Notes under the pieces: model-generated
What the model was told of the DNA's origin: nothing
Database searches by the model: none
What the model saw: only the letters and a program-made list of their open reading frames with translations
From: Dreissena polymorpha
Taxonomy: Eukaryota > Mollusca > Bivalvia > Myida > Dreissenidae
Assembly: GCF_020536995.1 (NCBI RefSeq)
Contig: NC_068360.1
Coordinates: 14,558,178-14,622,177 of the forward strand
DNA length: 64,000 nucleotides
Reading direction: 5' to 3'
Shown here: one piece after another, positions 35,258 through 47,600 of the stretch
How the letters are laid out: every line of letters starts with the position of its first letter
How positions within the stretch are numbered: position 1 is the first letter of the stretch
Program-made: the position numbers and the translations under genes

Positions 35258-35400
35258 TCAACTTGTTACCAAACAATACATTTGGAATGTCCTAAATTCA
35301 ATGAGGTTGCAGAAAAAAATGGAACTTTGATAGAGAAGGAAGAAATTGATTTGGTAGGGTAGAAATCATTATGATAAAAGGAGAAATTGCTAAAATGAGT
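35258..35400 (+). mobile_element. TTAA-type miniature element C, fragment
   Basis: ttgttaccaaacaatacatt, ttcaatgaggttgcagaaaa and tcattatgataaaaggagaa follow the order of the copy at 15,088. Ends are lost. Confidence 0.6.
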
Positions 35401-35579
35401 AAATATTACTTTTATCCTAGTGATGTCCTATGTCATCTGCAACAAACATCTAAAATATCTTTATTGTTTGGTTATGTGTTAACTCATTCATACCTGTTAC
35501 AATTTACAGCAACAATTTAGTTTAAACTTAATAATTTTACAACATTTGGGAAAAAGTTCTTACAGCTTAAGCCAAATAT

Positions 35580-35852
35580 CAAGTCGGTATGTTAATTAGT
35601 GCAAAAGTGTGAATGAAATGAGCGAGTTTGACCCATGTATTTGACCTGTGCGACCTTGAAGGATGACCTTGACCTTGACCATTCACCACTCAAAATGTGC
35701 AGATCCATGAGAGAGACATGCATGCCAAATATCAAGTAGCTATGTGCAATATGGCAAAAGTTATAGCAAATGTTAAAGTTGGCGCAAACCAACAGACCAA
35801 CAGACAGGGCAAAAATCAATATGTCCCCCAGCATATACTGGTGGACATAAAA
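35580..35852 (-). mobile_element. AGGTCA-rich tandem-core element, one-unit copy
   Basis: Holds gcgaccttgaaggatgacct, ccactcaaaatgtgcagatc and catgcatgccaaatatcaag, and ends atactggtggacataaaa. Inverse orientation to 2,959-3,657. Confidence 0.75.
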
Positions 35853-36712
35853 ATGTGCTGTCCATACATGCAGAAACTATTGAGTAATTAAGCGGACACT
35901 CAAATTATATTTATATCCACAATGACCTTGACTAAATTCTAAAGGGATTTTCATGTAAGTACCAGCTGTCTATACACAAAGTTTGGTGTTCATTATGCAA
36001 GGGTACTTAAGTTATTTAGCAAATCAAACTCTGAAGCCCACCCACACACCAGCTACAAGTGATCACATTATACAACCTGTCATAAATGACAGGCATATTC
36101 AAATGGCCACAAGTATATTTTGAAGTGAATCATTAAACAAACCTACAGGCAATTGTGGAGTACTGTATTGCATATTAGTATAACATATCATTTGACTCTG
36201 TTGAATGGCCACAAAGATTTTCAACTTTTGTTTACAGACACTGGACCAACCCACCGATGTGAATCCAATTCAGCCCCATACTTTGTACATGGGGTAAAAT
36301 AAAAAAAACTAAATCCTTTTGTGTTCACCTTGTTGCACAATGTGATCAACTGATCATGTGAGAAAATACCACATGTACCATACTGTATTCATTTTTATTA
36401 CAGTTCATACTGTATGTAACCTTATATGTTTACATTTATTAAAGGCAAATATTTCCTATGATATCATAGTTTATTTATACAGTACTGCGTGAGTATAACA
36501 TACATTTTAATTTATAGCTAAGTTAAGTATGAAACTGTGCTCTGTATTCAATGAATTTGAAAATGGCTTTAGGAAGTTCACAACTAAGATACACACAGCA
36601 ATCAAAATGGTATTTAAGTCAAAATTGTTATGTGTACCATTATAAGATGCACATTATACTTTGAAATATTTTTTACCGCATAACTATTTAATTGATTAAG
36701 ATAATTAATTAC

Positions 36713-36800
36713 CCGCTTTACAGATTTTGCTGCCTCTACAGCTGGACTACAATGTACTGATGATCTGTTTGTCTTCTGCTTTCCCATGGCAATTGTATCT
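36713..36800 (-). other. Candidate coding exon with a start codon, gene unknown
   Basis: The minus strand reads a good acceptor (atttacatttgcag), then atacaattgcc and an ATG in near-ideal context (ttgccATGGga), then MGKQKTNRSSVHCSPAVEAA and KSVKR, and a donor-like CGG/GTAATT. The ORF is short and lysine/serine-rich, as in a nuclear protein N-terminus. No family is recognised. A possible non-coding first exon could lie near 37,960-38,050, the least AT-rich stretch upstream. Low confidence without expression evidence. Confidence 0.35.
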
Positions 36801-36829
36801 GCAAATGTAAATGATATAACAAGTGTTAA

Positions 36830-37050
36830 CCCTTTACAATGCAATAACAGGGTTTTACAAGATTTTGATGATGACACTAGATATAATTGTGATAAAAGGA
36901 GAAATTGCTCAAATTTGAGCAATTTCCCTTTTTATCAAAATGATATATAACCTTCTAAATCAACTTTGTCTTATTACATTACAACTTAGTGTGTTATCTG
37001 CAACCTCTTTCAGTTTGGGATGGTCTAAACCTAAAAATTAAGGTAATGCG
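36830..37050. mobile_element. TTAA-type miniature element C with central hairpin
   Basis: Left end gttaaccctttacaatgcaa. The centre at 36,889-36,939 is a strong palindrome: gataaaaggagaaattgctc pairs with gagcaatttccctttttatc. The right part (caacctctttcagtttggga, tggtc) is the inverse of the left part of the other copies. Confidence 0.75.
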
Positions 37051-37399
37051 GGCTACACAGAATGTTTCATGAACATTTAGAAATCCGCCAATTTATTTGA
37101 ATTAATATTATAACTTTATCTTTATAATAATATCTGTCAGCATATACTCTTTAAATTTGTTCTGAGACAGCATACATTTAGCATTTCCCTAATGCAAAGA
37201 ATATTATTCAATGCATTGGATAATTTGTGTAAATATTGTGACAAAATTATAAACTGCTCATTAATGAGCCTGCCGCAGGGATATAGTGAACACATTGTGA
37301 CACACTGTGAATAATGAGACCAATTATTTGAAAGAATTCATCATAGCTTTTGTTTATAATAGTGTTCATACATGTATATGTGTGTGTGTGTGTGTAATC

Positions 37400-37597
37400 A
37401 CATGAGCTTGAAATTCTATCACTACATAAAGTCTATGCATAAATTATTAAAAAAATACCCCACCCACCCCTCTTCTCTATATATAAAAAGACAAGCTGTC
37501 TTTTTATATATAGAGAAGAGGGGTGGGTGGGTGGGGTATTTTTTTTAAATAATTTATGCATAGACTTTATGTAGTGAAAGAATTTCAAGCTCCTGTG
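37400..37597. repeat. Near-perfect inverted repeat, arms of about 92 bp
   Basis: The left arm (37,400-37,490) and right arm (37,500-37,597) are complementary almost throughout, including tctatgcataaattatt, accccacccacccctcttct and ctatatataaaaagac. The spacer is only a few bases around acaagctgtct. A TG repeat (37,378-37,395) lies just outside. Either a foldback element or a local inverted duplication. Confidence 0.92.
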
Positions 37598-37689
37598 GTG
37601 TAATTCTGACAGTTAAGACAGTTTGTCTGACCACTGAAAGTTTATTTATTTTCATTACACATTTACAAATGGGAGAAAATATTGCAAAC

Positions 37690-38720
37690 ATTTTATTTCA
37701 AGGCATACTGTGCATGTCAACCAAGTTTAATGACGAACTATAGCATTAAACAACAGACCAAATCCGCAAAACATGCACCAAAAATGTTTGTCGAAGTTAC
37801 GGTAATGTTTATACGGCCCCCGAGTTATGCATCCAGGTGGTACGGAATAGATACACTGACTGGCCTTTATATAATGGTGTTTATCTTTCTTAAATGAAGG
37901 TGGAAATGCATATTGATGACTGTAACGAGTAAAATATATATAATTCAAGAAAATAACACGAACCTTTTGGTAACCTCGGTCATTGAACAGATTAATGTTG
38001 TCCACCGACTTTTCAGACGTCCGAAAAAACGCGCCGGAAATTCAACCGATCTGAAGCCTCGTTTTGGAAATCCAATCGCTGGCAGACCAAGAGTTCATAC
38101 ATTTTGTAAACATCCATTCAGTAGACAAAGAAATAATTACTTTACATGAAACAACAGACAAAATTAAGTTTCTAAACATACTCTCTCCGTACCAGCCATT
38201 CAATCTAGAAATATGTCGGAATCGGACAGGAGCCGGAATAGATAAACTGACTGTACACATGATGACATCACCTCAGAGACCTAAATATTGTATTCAGGTT
38301 TCATTAAAACAATTTCATGGGTATTACAGATATGGATTGGACACAAAAAAGGATGTGCAAACCTTTGACCTTGAAGTATGACACGGACCTGGATCTGACT
38401 CATGCCTATTGGTTTAGCAAATGTTTATGAAAACCCTTCCAAAGAAAATGGAAATACAATTGTATGGAGCTGAAATTAAAATGGAAGCTCAAACCTTTGA
38501 CCTCGAAGAAGCATCTTGAGTCAGCATGACGGACTCGTGGCCTCAACATTGTAGCCATGTTTCATGAAAATTCTTCCCTAGGTATAGAAGATTATTGAGA
38601 CGCAACAAAAAATATAGGCTTCAACTTTTTACCAGCATGAATGACTCCAACCTTCAGCTAATCATCTCAATGACCTTCAGATATTACCTTCAAAGATATG
38701 GAGTGAACACACAAAGAACA
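37690..38720. repeat. Dispersed repeat with aacctttgacctcgaag blocks
   Basis: Two related blocks at about 38,290-38,450 and 38,450-38,620 (tgcaaacctttgaccttgaa; gctcaaacctttgacctcga), with ggaatagatacactgactgg at 37,845 and a variant at 38,234. Probably one composite repeat with internal duplications. Non-coding. Confidence 0.55.
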
Positions 38721-38729
38721 TTCCTTAAT

Positions 38730-38950
38730 TTAACCCTTTACCACTTAGATACGTATTTTTTACGCATTTGTAGTCCCATAAAAAGTTAAATTGAATTAAT
38801 GACCTTTCTTACTATATTCAAGTTTTAAAGGCTTCATTTAAACCCTTAGATACTAATGAGCAGCAAACAGCATAAAACCTGAACCTGTTCTGGTTTTAAG
38901 CTGTTTGCATATAGTCATTTTCACTTTGCCTCCGAGTGGGAAAGGATTAA
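38730..38950 (+). mobile_element. TTAA-type miniature element B
   Basis: Left end TTAACCCTTTACCACTTAG, right end gagtgggaaaggattaa, interior tactaatgagcagcaaacag and tgttctggttttaagctgtt. Confidence 0.85.
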
Positions 38951-40235
38951 ATCCCCCACCCACTTTGCAATGGGTGATATAAAACAACAAACAGGTGATG
39001 GCAATTCGATTTGTTTTAATTCATGTTTCATTTTTATCAACTGTAAAAACAGCATTAACATGTACAGAGATTCACTGTAAAAGTGACATGCTAAAACAAG
39101 TAATTTCTAACAACAGACGCACTTAAAAAACATTTGTTCTAACGCACCAAGATCTGCACAGAAAATCTCATTTAAGTAATACTTTTTCATTTTTCCTAGA
39201 AATATTGGTTGACTCGCACAATTGCATTTTTTTAGCCAAGTTTAACTGTCAAATTCATGCCAAAGATGAAAGAATTTATTTTAAAAAAAACTTGGTAACT
39301 TAGTTAAACCAGGTTTTAACATTAAAGTCAACATTATAACCAGGGTGTTCAACTTTGTTTATCAACAAATTATTTATCAGTATTTCTAGTTGCAAAAACA
39401 GTCAATGCTCAAATAAACTACAGTGACAGACTTAATTTTATTTTGATTTATAAATTTAGCACAAATAATGTTATTTAAACATTTATGCAATTTAAACATG
39501 GTTGCTCTTTAAAAAGATAATTTGTTATTCTTCTCCATAGACAAGAAACAAAGTTTGTCATTAAAAAAAAACCCAGATGTTCCTTGTAACAATCATTAAC
39601 AAATTTATAGAGAATTTAGGTACAAATATGCCATAAACAAAATGTCAAATCTTCATTTGTTAAAAAAAAAAACTTTCAATAATAATGTCTGTTCTAACAA
39701 ATCACTGAAAATAAGGTCTTAACTCCAAAGTATAGCAAGTGCATTCATCAGTCACATTTACACTACATTTAACAATGGTACAATACAAAATGGGCATGAA
39801 AAGGGGAAGTAATGGGATGATTCATGAGATATCACAACCCTGCTTGAATGACAAATTTGTGTCGCAATGCTACACATATGCATGTATGAACATCTAAATG
39901 GATAATTACTTTGTACACAAATGTCATCCATGCAATTAGTTAACTAGCGTCTAAAATTAGATTGTTTAAATTTTTTGTAATATTGCAAAGTGATGGAAGT
40001 TAGTGCTTGCTTTTGTCATTGAAAAGACTTGTGCTTGGGTGACAAATTTATGGTTCAGTTAACAACTTTAAATCAACTTTATTATATGACCAACACTTTG
40101 AAAAGATGTTCATTCTCTTAGATCAATTTTATTACGTTCCTAGGATTGTCAGTAACAGTTCGAATTTATTTTCTAGAGTTGGCATGAACGAGTAGGTCAG
40201 ACCATCAACAATATTAGACTCGTTCTTTTAACACC
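38951..40235. other. AT-rich DNA, nothing recognised
   Basis: No exon or known repeat is supported. Long 3' UTR-like composition is possible but unproven. Confidence 0.4.
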
Positions 40236-40460
40236 TGGCAGCCTGTGCATACAGTGTTGTCTCAGATTAGCCTGTGCTGTGGTCACAGTCTAATCAGGGG
40301 CAACACTTTCCTCTATATTTTTGTTTGAAGAGACCTCCGAAACGAAAAAATTCCACAAGAGAAAAGTGTCATCCCAATTAGCCTGTGCAAATGGCACAAG
40401 TCAATCTGGAACAACACTTTATACAAATACGCATTAAGCCCCGTTTTCCCATAGCAAGAC
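40236..40460. mobile_element. GCCTGTGCAG-type foldback element
   Basis: cagattagcctgtgctgtgg with inverted cacagtctaatcaggggc, then gaagagacctcc, then a second attagcctgtgcaaatggca block and the end tacgcattaagcc. Moderately decayed. Confidence 0.82.
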
Positions 40461-41060
40461 ATATTTTATCATAGAGGATTGGCATGAAATATGGTAGGTC
40501 ACCCCACCAAAAACTTTTTCTTGATCTCATATACACAACATTGCACTTAGTTACCATACAACTTGAGTGGGGAGATGGATTATTCTTATCATAATGGATA
40601 TATTACCTAAATTGGAGAGAACTATTTCAAACTTAATTTTAACCAGTTAAAAAGCAATTACAGCTACCAATAAAACAATTTAATAATAGCACTTTAACTA
40701 TACAATTTCAATAGACAATATTAAAGAATATTGGATCACATCAGATCTCCAAAGTGTAACTAATTGGCTGATTAATAATATAAATGTATAGTTACTTCTT
40801 AGTTCTATGTACCCACAGATAGCGAGTTCTAAACAGTTTTGTTAAATCAAATGGAAGGACAGACATTAACACTTAACAATGCACACATGTTTACACAGAA
40901 ACAACAACGATTGAAGCTGATTTTTCACTTAAAAAATTATCATAAAACAAAATCTCGGGTTCAAGTTAATTAAGGAAAGCGCAAAGGTCTAAGAACAGTT
41001 TTAACTGGGTTATCCAGGACCAAAATTCATAAAAGGTTAAGTGAAGGCCTGACATTAGTC

Positions 41061-41274
41061 TTCACCCATTGCATGCTGGGAAATTTGTCGTCTGCAAAAA
41101 CGTCGTCTGCGGAATTTCTAAAATTAGCATTGTCTTTGATTTTTTTTCAAAGAATACTATCAGAATAGCAAACAGTTTGGATCCTGATGAGACGCCACAT
41201 TTTGTGGCGTCTCATCTGGATCCAAACTGTTTGAAAAGACCTTCAAAATTCGGTTCCAGCACTGTAAGAGTTAA
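41061..41274 (-). mobile_element. TTAA-type miniature element A
   Basis: Left end ttcacccattgcatgctggg, right end ccagcactgtaagagttaa, with a strong central hairpin (gatgagacgccaca and tgtggcgtctcatc). The right TTAA is shared with the next element. Confidence 0.87.
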
Positions 41275-41459
41275 CCCGCTCAGAAGTAAAGTGAAAATGG
41301 CTATGTGCAAACAGCATAAAACCAGAACAGCCTGCGAGTAACTCGTAGTGTGGTAAGGTTTTATGTTGTTTGCTGCTCATCAGTATTTTTTTGGTCAGAT
41401 ATGAAGTCTTTTAAACTTGAATGTAGTAAGAAAGGTATTGCGTTTCTGAGAGAGTTAAC
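41271..41459 (-). mobile_element. TTAA-type miniature element B, abutting element A
   Basis: Starts at the TTAA that closes element A (ttaacccgctcagaagtaaa) and ends gagagagttaa. Interior cagcataaaaccagaacagc and gctgctcatcagta identify family B. Confidence 0.83.
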
Positions 41460-43103
41460 TTCTTGATGTTTATAAGAGATGGTGTATAGGCCGAATAACC
41501 TGGAAAAAATTAGCTTCAATCTTGTTTATAAGTATCATTATATGTACAATATCACAGTCTACAGTTAATTACAATAGTCCTAAACAAATACATCAACATT
41601 AAATAAAAGCATTACTTGTGAATGAATTCGGCAATGTATATGTTAAGCTGCAACTTACTTTTTAAAAGCCTAGAGTCAATGAAAAGCTGCAAACCAAGTT
41701 AAGTCCTATGCATTGATTGATTGCAAACTATTTCATCATCAGTATTGCAAGAAGGGTTGCACATTCTTAGAAATTTTGAGAGCAGTTCAAACAATCTGCA
41801 CAATTAAAAAACAATAGCTGAAAACTTTGTGGTTGTCATTTAGCTTTATTTTTAATATAACCCAATTCTTTTTGTATTAACTTTTGGATTAAAATTTACC
41901 ACGTATTTGTAAACTTATCAAACAATATGCATTATATGTCCATGCTTACGCAACTGCAGCGCGCCAACCATTATCTTAAAAGGGCCTGGTGTAAAAAAGG
42001 CACTTGTGCGAGCTGTCATTTTTTTTCCTGTTGCATATTTCAATATAACAAGTGTTATATATGTGAATTGAACATTGCTGCAAAGGGCAATTCAAAAGGG
42101 CAAGGTAGGGGTCAAAGGAGACCCCGCTGGGTGAGGGGGGGGGAGGGAAGGGGGCCTTGGGGTGGCCGATGATGACTTCTTCCTGTTAGGCAAACTCGAG
42201 CCCTACTAAACTGTATACGAGTAATTTGCCTCTTACTGGTCTGAACTGCAAAGTACGTCAAGGGAACAAACTTGTATACAATGTTATTGTAAATAAATAA
42301 TTGGTTTATTAAATCCCAGCAAATGTGTATGCAATCATCTGTCAATATGTGCCTTAAATAAACATAAAGGAACAGTGGTAAACACTACAGTCGCTATTGT
42401 CGCCAAATGCAACAAATTGTAAAAAGTGGCGATTTTGTTTTGAGAATTTATTTGCTACAAGCATTAATGTAGATTGGTAAGGTGTATTACAAGAAATCTT
42501 GTTTGGAACATCACAAGAGTATATTTCTTCACTCCCTCATCCCATTTCGTACAAACAAGCCCCAAGGACATTTTTTGTTATCAAATCACTTATTTGCCTT
42601 TTGTTGCAGATGAGAGTGGCATGCTGTGAAAGATGATCTCCGACGTCACAGCCTCTGTTTCATGCTTGGTTAGGCACAAACACACTTCTTTGAAATCAGC
42701 ATTACTGATTGATTAATGGTCTGAATTCTTTGGTTATTGTTTTGTTTGCAATATATTGATTTTTAATTCCAAATACCAATGCATATAAAGAGGTTACGCA
42801 TCTTTTTTTGATGCGGAAATTTGGTTTCCTTTTTTCCCAAATCGAGGCTGAATTTCAGAATGAAACTACAGTGCCTGGATGTGATTTCTTAAGTTTAAAA
42901 GCCTGTCCTGAATCATGAGGAATTCTAACATGAATAGGTGCAAAACAGTTGCTTTTTCAACAAAAAATGATCTTGTTTAGGAGGATTTGGCACGCAGCAG
43001 GTTAAGCGTTATTTTGATGTCGTCACATTTTTTATGATCAAATGAAATCGTCAAAAATGTTGACACTAGTGAACTATCTAAAACAAGGGACAAAATTGTC
43101 ACA
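41460..43103. other. Intergenic DNA, no gene seen
   Basis: Mostly AT-rich. A G-rich patch at 42,130-42,165 (gggtgaggggggggagggaa) stands out. The frame at 41,927-42,172 is not recognisable. Confidence 0.45.
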
Positions 43104-43588
43104 AAACCAGGTTTTCATTGTGAAAAAAAAATCTGATAAAGGGAGAAAACTGAAACTGAACTTTTGAAATAAACAAACAAAAATTAACCCCCTTTGTAAG
43201 TTTTTTTTTTTTTTTTAATCTATTTTTAGTCGTGGCGACCTTGACATTGGAGATATTGACGTGATTCTTTCGTGCGACACACCGTTCCATGATGGTGAAC
43301 AAATGTGCCAAATGATTTTAAAATCTCACAATGAATGACATAGTTATGGCCAGGACAAGCTCATTTATGGCAATTTTTGACCTTTGAACTCAAAGTGTGA
43401 CCTTGACCTTGGAGATATCGACGTAATTATTTCGCGCGACACACCGTCCAATGATGGTGAACAAATGTGCCAAATGATTTTAAAATCTGACAATGAACGA
43501 CATAGTTATGGCCCGGACAAGCTTGTTCCGCCCGCCCGCCCGCATTCGCCAATCTAATAACCAGTTTTTTCCTTCAGAAAACCTGGTT
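43104..43588. mobile_element. aaaccaggttttc element with ccttgaccttggagatat units
   Basis: aaaaccaggttttcattgtg at the left and tcagaaaacctggttaa at the right are inverted ends. Two tandem units of about 170 bp (gaccttggagatatcgacgt, acacaccgtccaatgatggt, gaacaaatgtgccaaatgat) lie inside. The same unit type fills 47,780-48,853. Non-coding. Confidence 0.78.
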
Positions 43589-44400
43589 AATAATATGTTG
43601 TTCAATAAATAATTTATAAACAATTGAAGATGGGTTTAGGCTTTTTTATGGTGACAATGATGTCTAATTAGATTAGACAAGTGTCAAAATAAATTATTAT
43701 GATGAAAAAAAATTGCCTCCCAACGCATTTCATGCAACAGAATTTAGTGGTAACAACTTTTTTTGTCCCAGTAAAACCCATGAAGAAACAGTCAAGCAGT
43801 ACGGTAATACGGCAATATTCTGTGATTTCAAATTTCTTTTAATGAGTATGAATAAATAAATAAGCACAAAAATGTGTTTTTAACAACAGTAGAAAAGCGA
43901 AGCACTATCATTGTTCAAGGCAAAATTTGTCTTAAATATTTAAAAAGATCCAATTTTGGTATAACTTACATTTTCATTTTTTGACAAAGTACCATAATGA
44001 TACAACTGAATATGATGTACAGAGTTCAGTTCAAATACATGAATATATCTAGTACTTCCTCATTATACTAAATAAAAGCTGCATTTCTTCAAATTTTTAA
44101 AGCCACCTATTCCTCATGGCAAATAAACTTCATTACCAAAATATATTTTTTCGTTCATTTGATAACAACAAAACATTACTCTCTTTACTGACAAAAACAA
44201 GGCGTCAATTATGAAACAATCTCAAAATTGTGTATCCTGATTTATATTTATGCAATTTCATGATTTTCGTCCTTATTCCTTTATATATTTCAGCTCAGAA
44301 AATGTTGTTTTTAAATACTGTATTTTATGGATTTGGTGGCTTAAACAAAATAAAAATCTAAGAAAAAAACAACAAAGTAAGCATTTAAATAGAATCATTT
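43589..44400. other. AT-rich DNA downstream of INTS6, possibly its 3' UTR
   Basis: Follows the INTS6 stop codon on the minus strand. No convincing minus-strand AATAAA is placed, so the transcript end is not assigned. Confidence 0.4.
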
Positions 44401-44430
44401 ATGGGTTTAAAATAGTAAAGTGAAACATGA

Positions 44431-44548
44431 AAATGATGTCATCACAGATTTCAATGATGTCATCACAGACTTCAATGATGTCATCACAGAGATGGATAAG
44501 ATGATGTAAGTTAATGATGTCATCACAGGTTTTGATGATGTCATAATG
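44431..44548. repeat. TGATGTCATCA array with 21-bp spacing, in or just past the INTS6 3' UTR
   Basis: The palindrome TGATGTCATCA starts at 44,434, 44,455, 44,476 and 44,515, with a variant at 44,536. The spacing is 21 bp apart from one 39-bp gap, with the unit aatgatgtcatcacagactt. It begins about 55 bp past the INTS6 stop on the minus strand. The motif resembles a CRE/ATF-type bZIP site (TGACGTCA with one change). Confidence 0.88.
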
Positions 44549-44602
44549 GAACACATGCGAACACAGTGGTAAATGACACAAACAACTATGTCTGCACAAA
44601 TA

Positions 44603-47600
44603 TTATCTGTGCTTGTTTTGGGTCTTCGAATGTTTAATAAGAGACTTTTCAAATTGTTGTAGTAGATCTATCAAAATCTTCTTTTTGAATCTTGCTGCCT
44701 CGTGAATTATGCATTTCACAAACGCGTGCTTCATTTCAAATGTCCCCTGTACTTTGTTCATATGCTCAAACAACAGATCATATTCTGAAAATAATTAAGA
44801 AAGACATTTTAACTACGTCTAAAATAGAGTGTTACATTAGGGCCATGCTCTGTGAAAAGGGGATTTAATGCATGTACGTAACATGTCCTTCCAGATTAGC
44901 CTGTGCAGTCCGCACAAGCTTATCAGGGACAACACTTTCCGCTTTTATGGTATTTTTGGTTTAAAGAGTCTCTTTTTAGCAAAAAACCAGTTTAGGCGAA
45001 AAGTGTCGTCTCTGATTAGCCTGTGTGGACGACACTTTACGCACATGAATTAAACCCCCCTTTTCACAGAGCACAACCCATTATATTGAAAGATTAGATA
45101 TTGGGATGCAGTTTTTTAACAAGTGTGCCATTTTCCTTGAAGATAAAGATTGGTCACATTCTCTTCAAACCTTGGGACATGCTGGTCACTACTGAACAAA
45201 ATCTTTAATTTGGTCAAGACTATGTTTTGACGTTGATTTGTGATATTGACCTAGGAACCTAGTGACACTGCTTCTCATCTGGCTTATCACGTATGCAAAG
45301 TGCATGTGAAAATCAATCCATGCTGTACAAAGATATGCTCCTGATAAAGTGCCTACGGTAAGTTTCCTAAATTTGACCCTTGACCTTAAATTGTGAACCT
45401 TACCTGGGGTCAACTGACATAATTTTGGGGCACAAGAAAAAATAAAAGTATGAACTTACTTTTCCCAGGTTTTCGTACTTCTGTCACAACTAATTGTCTT
45501 AAGTGTTCATTAAACGTCCATGGATTTGAATCTTTTTTAATAGTCACTTTGTCTCGTTTGTGATTTACAACTGGCTTTTCATCGGTAGGCGACTCAGGAC
45601 TACTACGTCCATTTTCTTCCTCTTTCACATGATTGGTGAATGAAATGTCATGTGACTTTTGATCAACATGGTTAATCTCAACAGGTTCTGTTTTGATTTT
45701 CACCGTCACTTCTTCGACAATGGATTCCGAATCTGAAAACAAATATTGTTAAATAATTAAACATTAAGGAATGATAAAGCAGAAGAATGATTTTGGAACC
45801 AGGAGGAACCCCCCCCCAAAGCAGGTCAAACAAGAGATTGCAAAGCAATATAGTCCCCAACTGGTAAAACTCCACCATTGTCAGTATTTTTTTTTTAAAT
45901 ATTTGTTGCCATAGCAACCAGAATTCTTGACGTAGGAACAAAATGATATGACGTGCATAATCTCCATATTGCCATCTATCCATATTTCAAGTTTCATGAA
46001 AAAATATGAAGAACTTTTAAAATTATCGCAGGATCCAGAAAAGTGTGACATACAGACTGACTGATGGACAGAGCGCAAACCACAAGTCCCCTCCGGTTTC
46101 ACCGGTAGGGGACAATAAAACTGTTCATTTGCATATAGATCCAAAAGTTAATGACTATTTGTAAAATAAGATTGACATTGAAAGGCAGGAAATCAGCTTA
46201 AAGGAAGAGAAATCAACCCCCTGATAAAGCATGTTGGTGTGCAGATGAATACAGACATAGGCGCTGCACATAGTTATGTGTATTTAAGCTTCGTCATCCA
46301 AAAATGGGTCTAATGCCATATTGGACCAGCATCCTCACAGTCTGGTAAGGATCTAACCTTTCCGCTATAAAGTCACGCAAGATTTTATAGTCCCATTGAA
46401 AAAATCAAATGACAGTCTCGTACAAACATTATTTTTATCATGTCAGCAGAGGAACAGCTGCCTAACCTCCTGGCAACCATGTATTTTATCAATAAATGTG
46501 GCCTATGGAGTGTTTACAAGGTATATGTTGACTATAAAACGCAGTACAAACAACAAACAACAGGTGATCACGAAAGAAAATAATGAGCATGGTATGTTCA
46601 GGTGCGGCTAATTGTAATACAATTGCATGTATTTTTTAGTTTACTGCTACTATATAAATTTTTAAACAGCCTATTAACTTACAAAAAAAAATATTTTTTA
46701 TAAAGTATAAATACATGTTAAAGAAGAAAATAAGGGCTGTAAAACATGCATGCCCCCCATATGGGCATACGGTTTTTGTTACTGTTACCTTGACCTTTGA
46801 ACTAGTGACCTGAAAATCAATAGGGGTCATCTGCCAGTGATGATCAATGTACCTATGAAGTTTCATGATCCTAGGCCTAATTATTCTTGAGTTATCATCA
46901 GGAAACCATTTTACTGTTTTGAGTCACTGTGACCTTGACCTTTTACCTAGTGACCTGAAAATCAATAGGGGTCATCTGCCAGTGATAATCAATGTGCCTA
47001 TGAAGTTTCATGATCCTAGGCGTAAGCATTCTTGAGTAATCATCCGGAAACCATTTTCTATTTCAAGTCACTGTGACCTTGACCTTTGACCTTTTGACCC
47101 AGTGACCTGAAAATCAATAGCGGTCATCTGCCAATCATGATCAATGTACCTATGAAGTTTCATGATCCTAGGCGTAAGCATTCTTGAATTCATCCGCAAA
47201 CCATTTTACTGTTTCGAGTCACTGTGACCTTGACCTTTGACCTAGTGACCTGAAAATCAATAGGGGTCATCTGCCGGTCATGATCAATGTACCTATGAAG
47301 TTTTATGATCCTAGGCGTAAGCATTCTTGAGTTATCATCCACAAACCATTTAACTGTTTCGAGTCACTGTGACCTTGACCTTTGACCTAGTGACCTGAAA
47401 ATCGATAGGGGTCATCTGCCAGTGATGATCAATGTACCTATGAAGTTTCATGATCCTAGGCGTAAGCATTCTTAAAATTTTGAGTCACTGTGACCTTGAC
47501 CTTTGACCTAGTGACCTGAAAATCAATAGGGGTAATCTGCCAGTCATGATCAATGTACCTATTTAGTTTCATGATCCTTGACAGATGATGACATACACAA

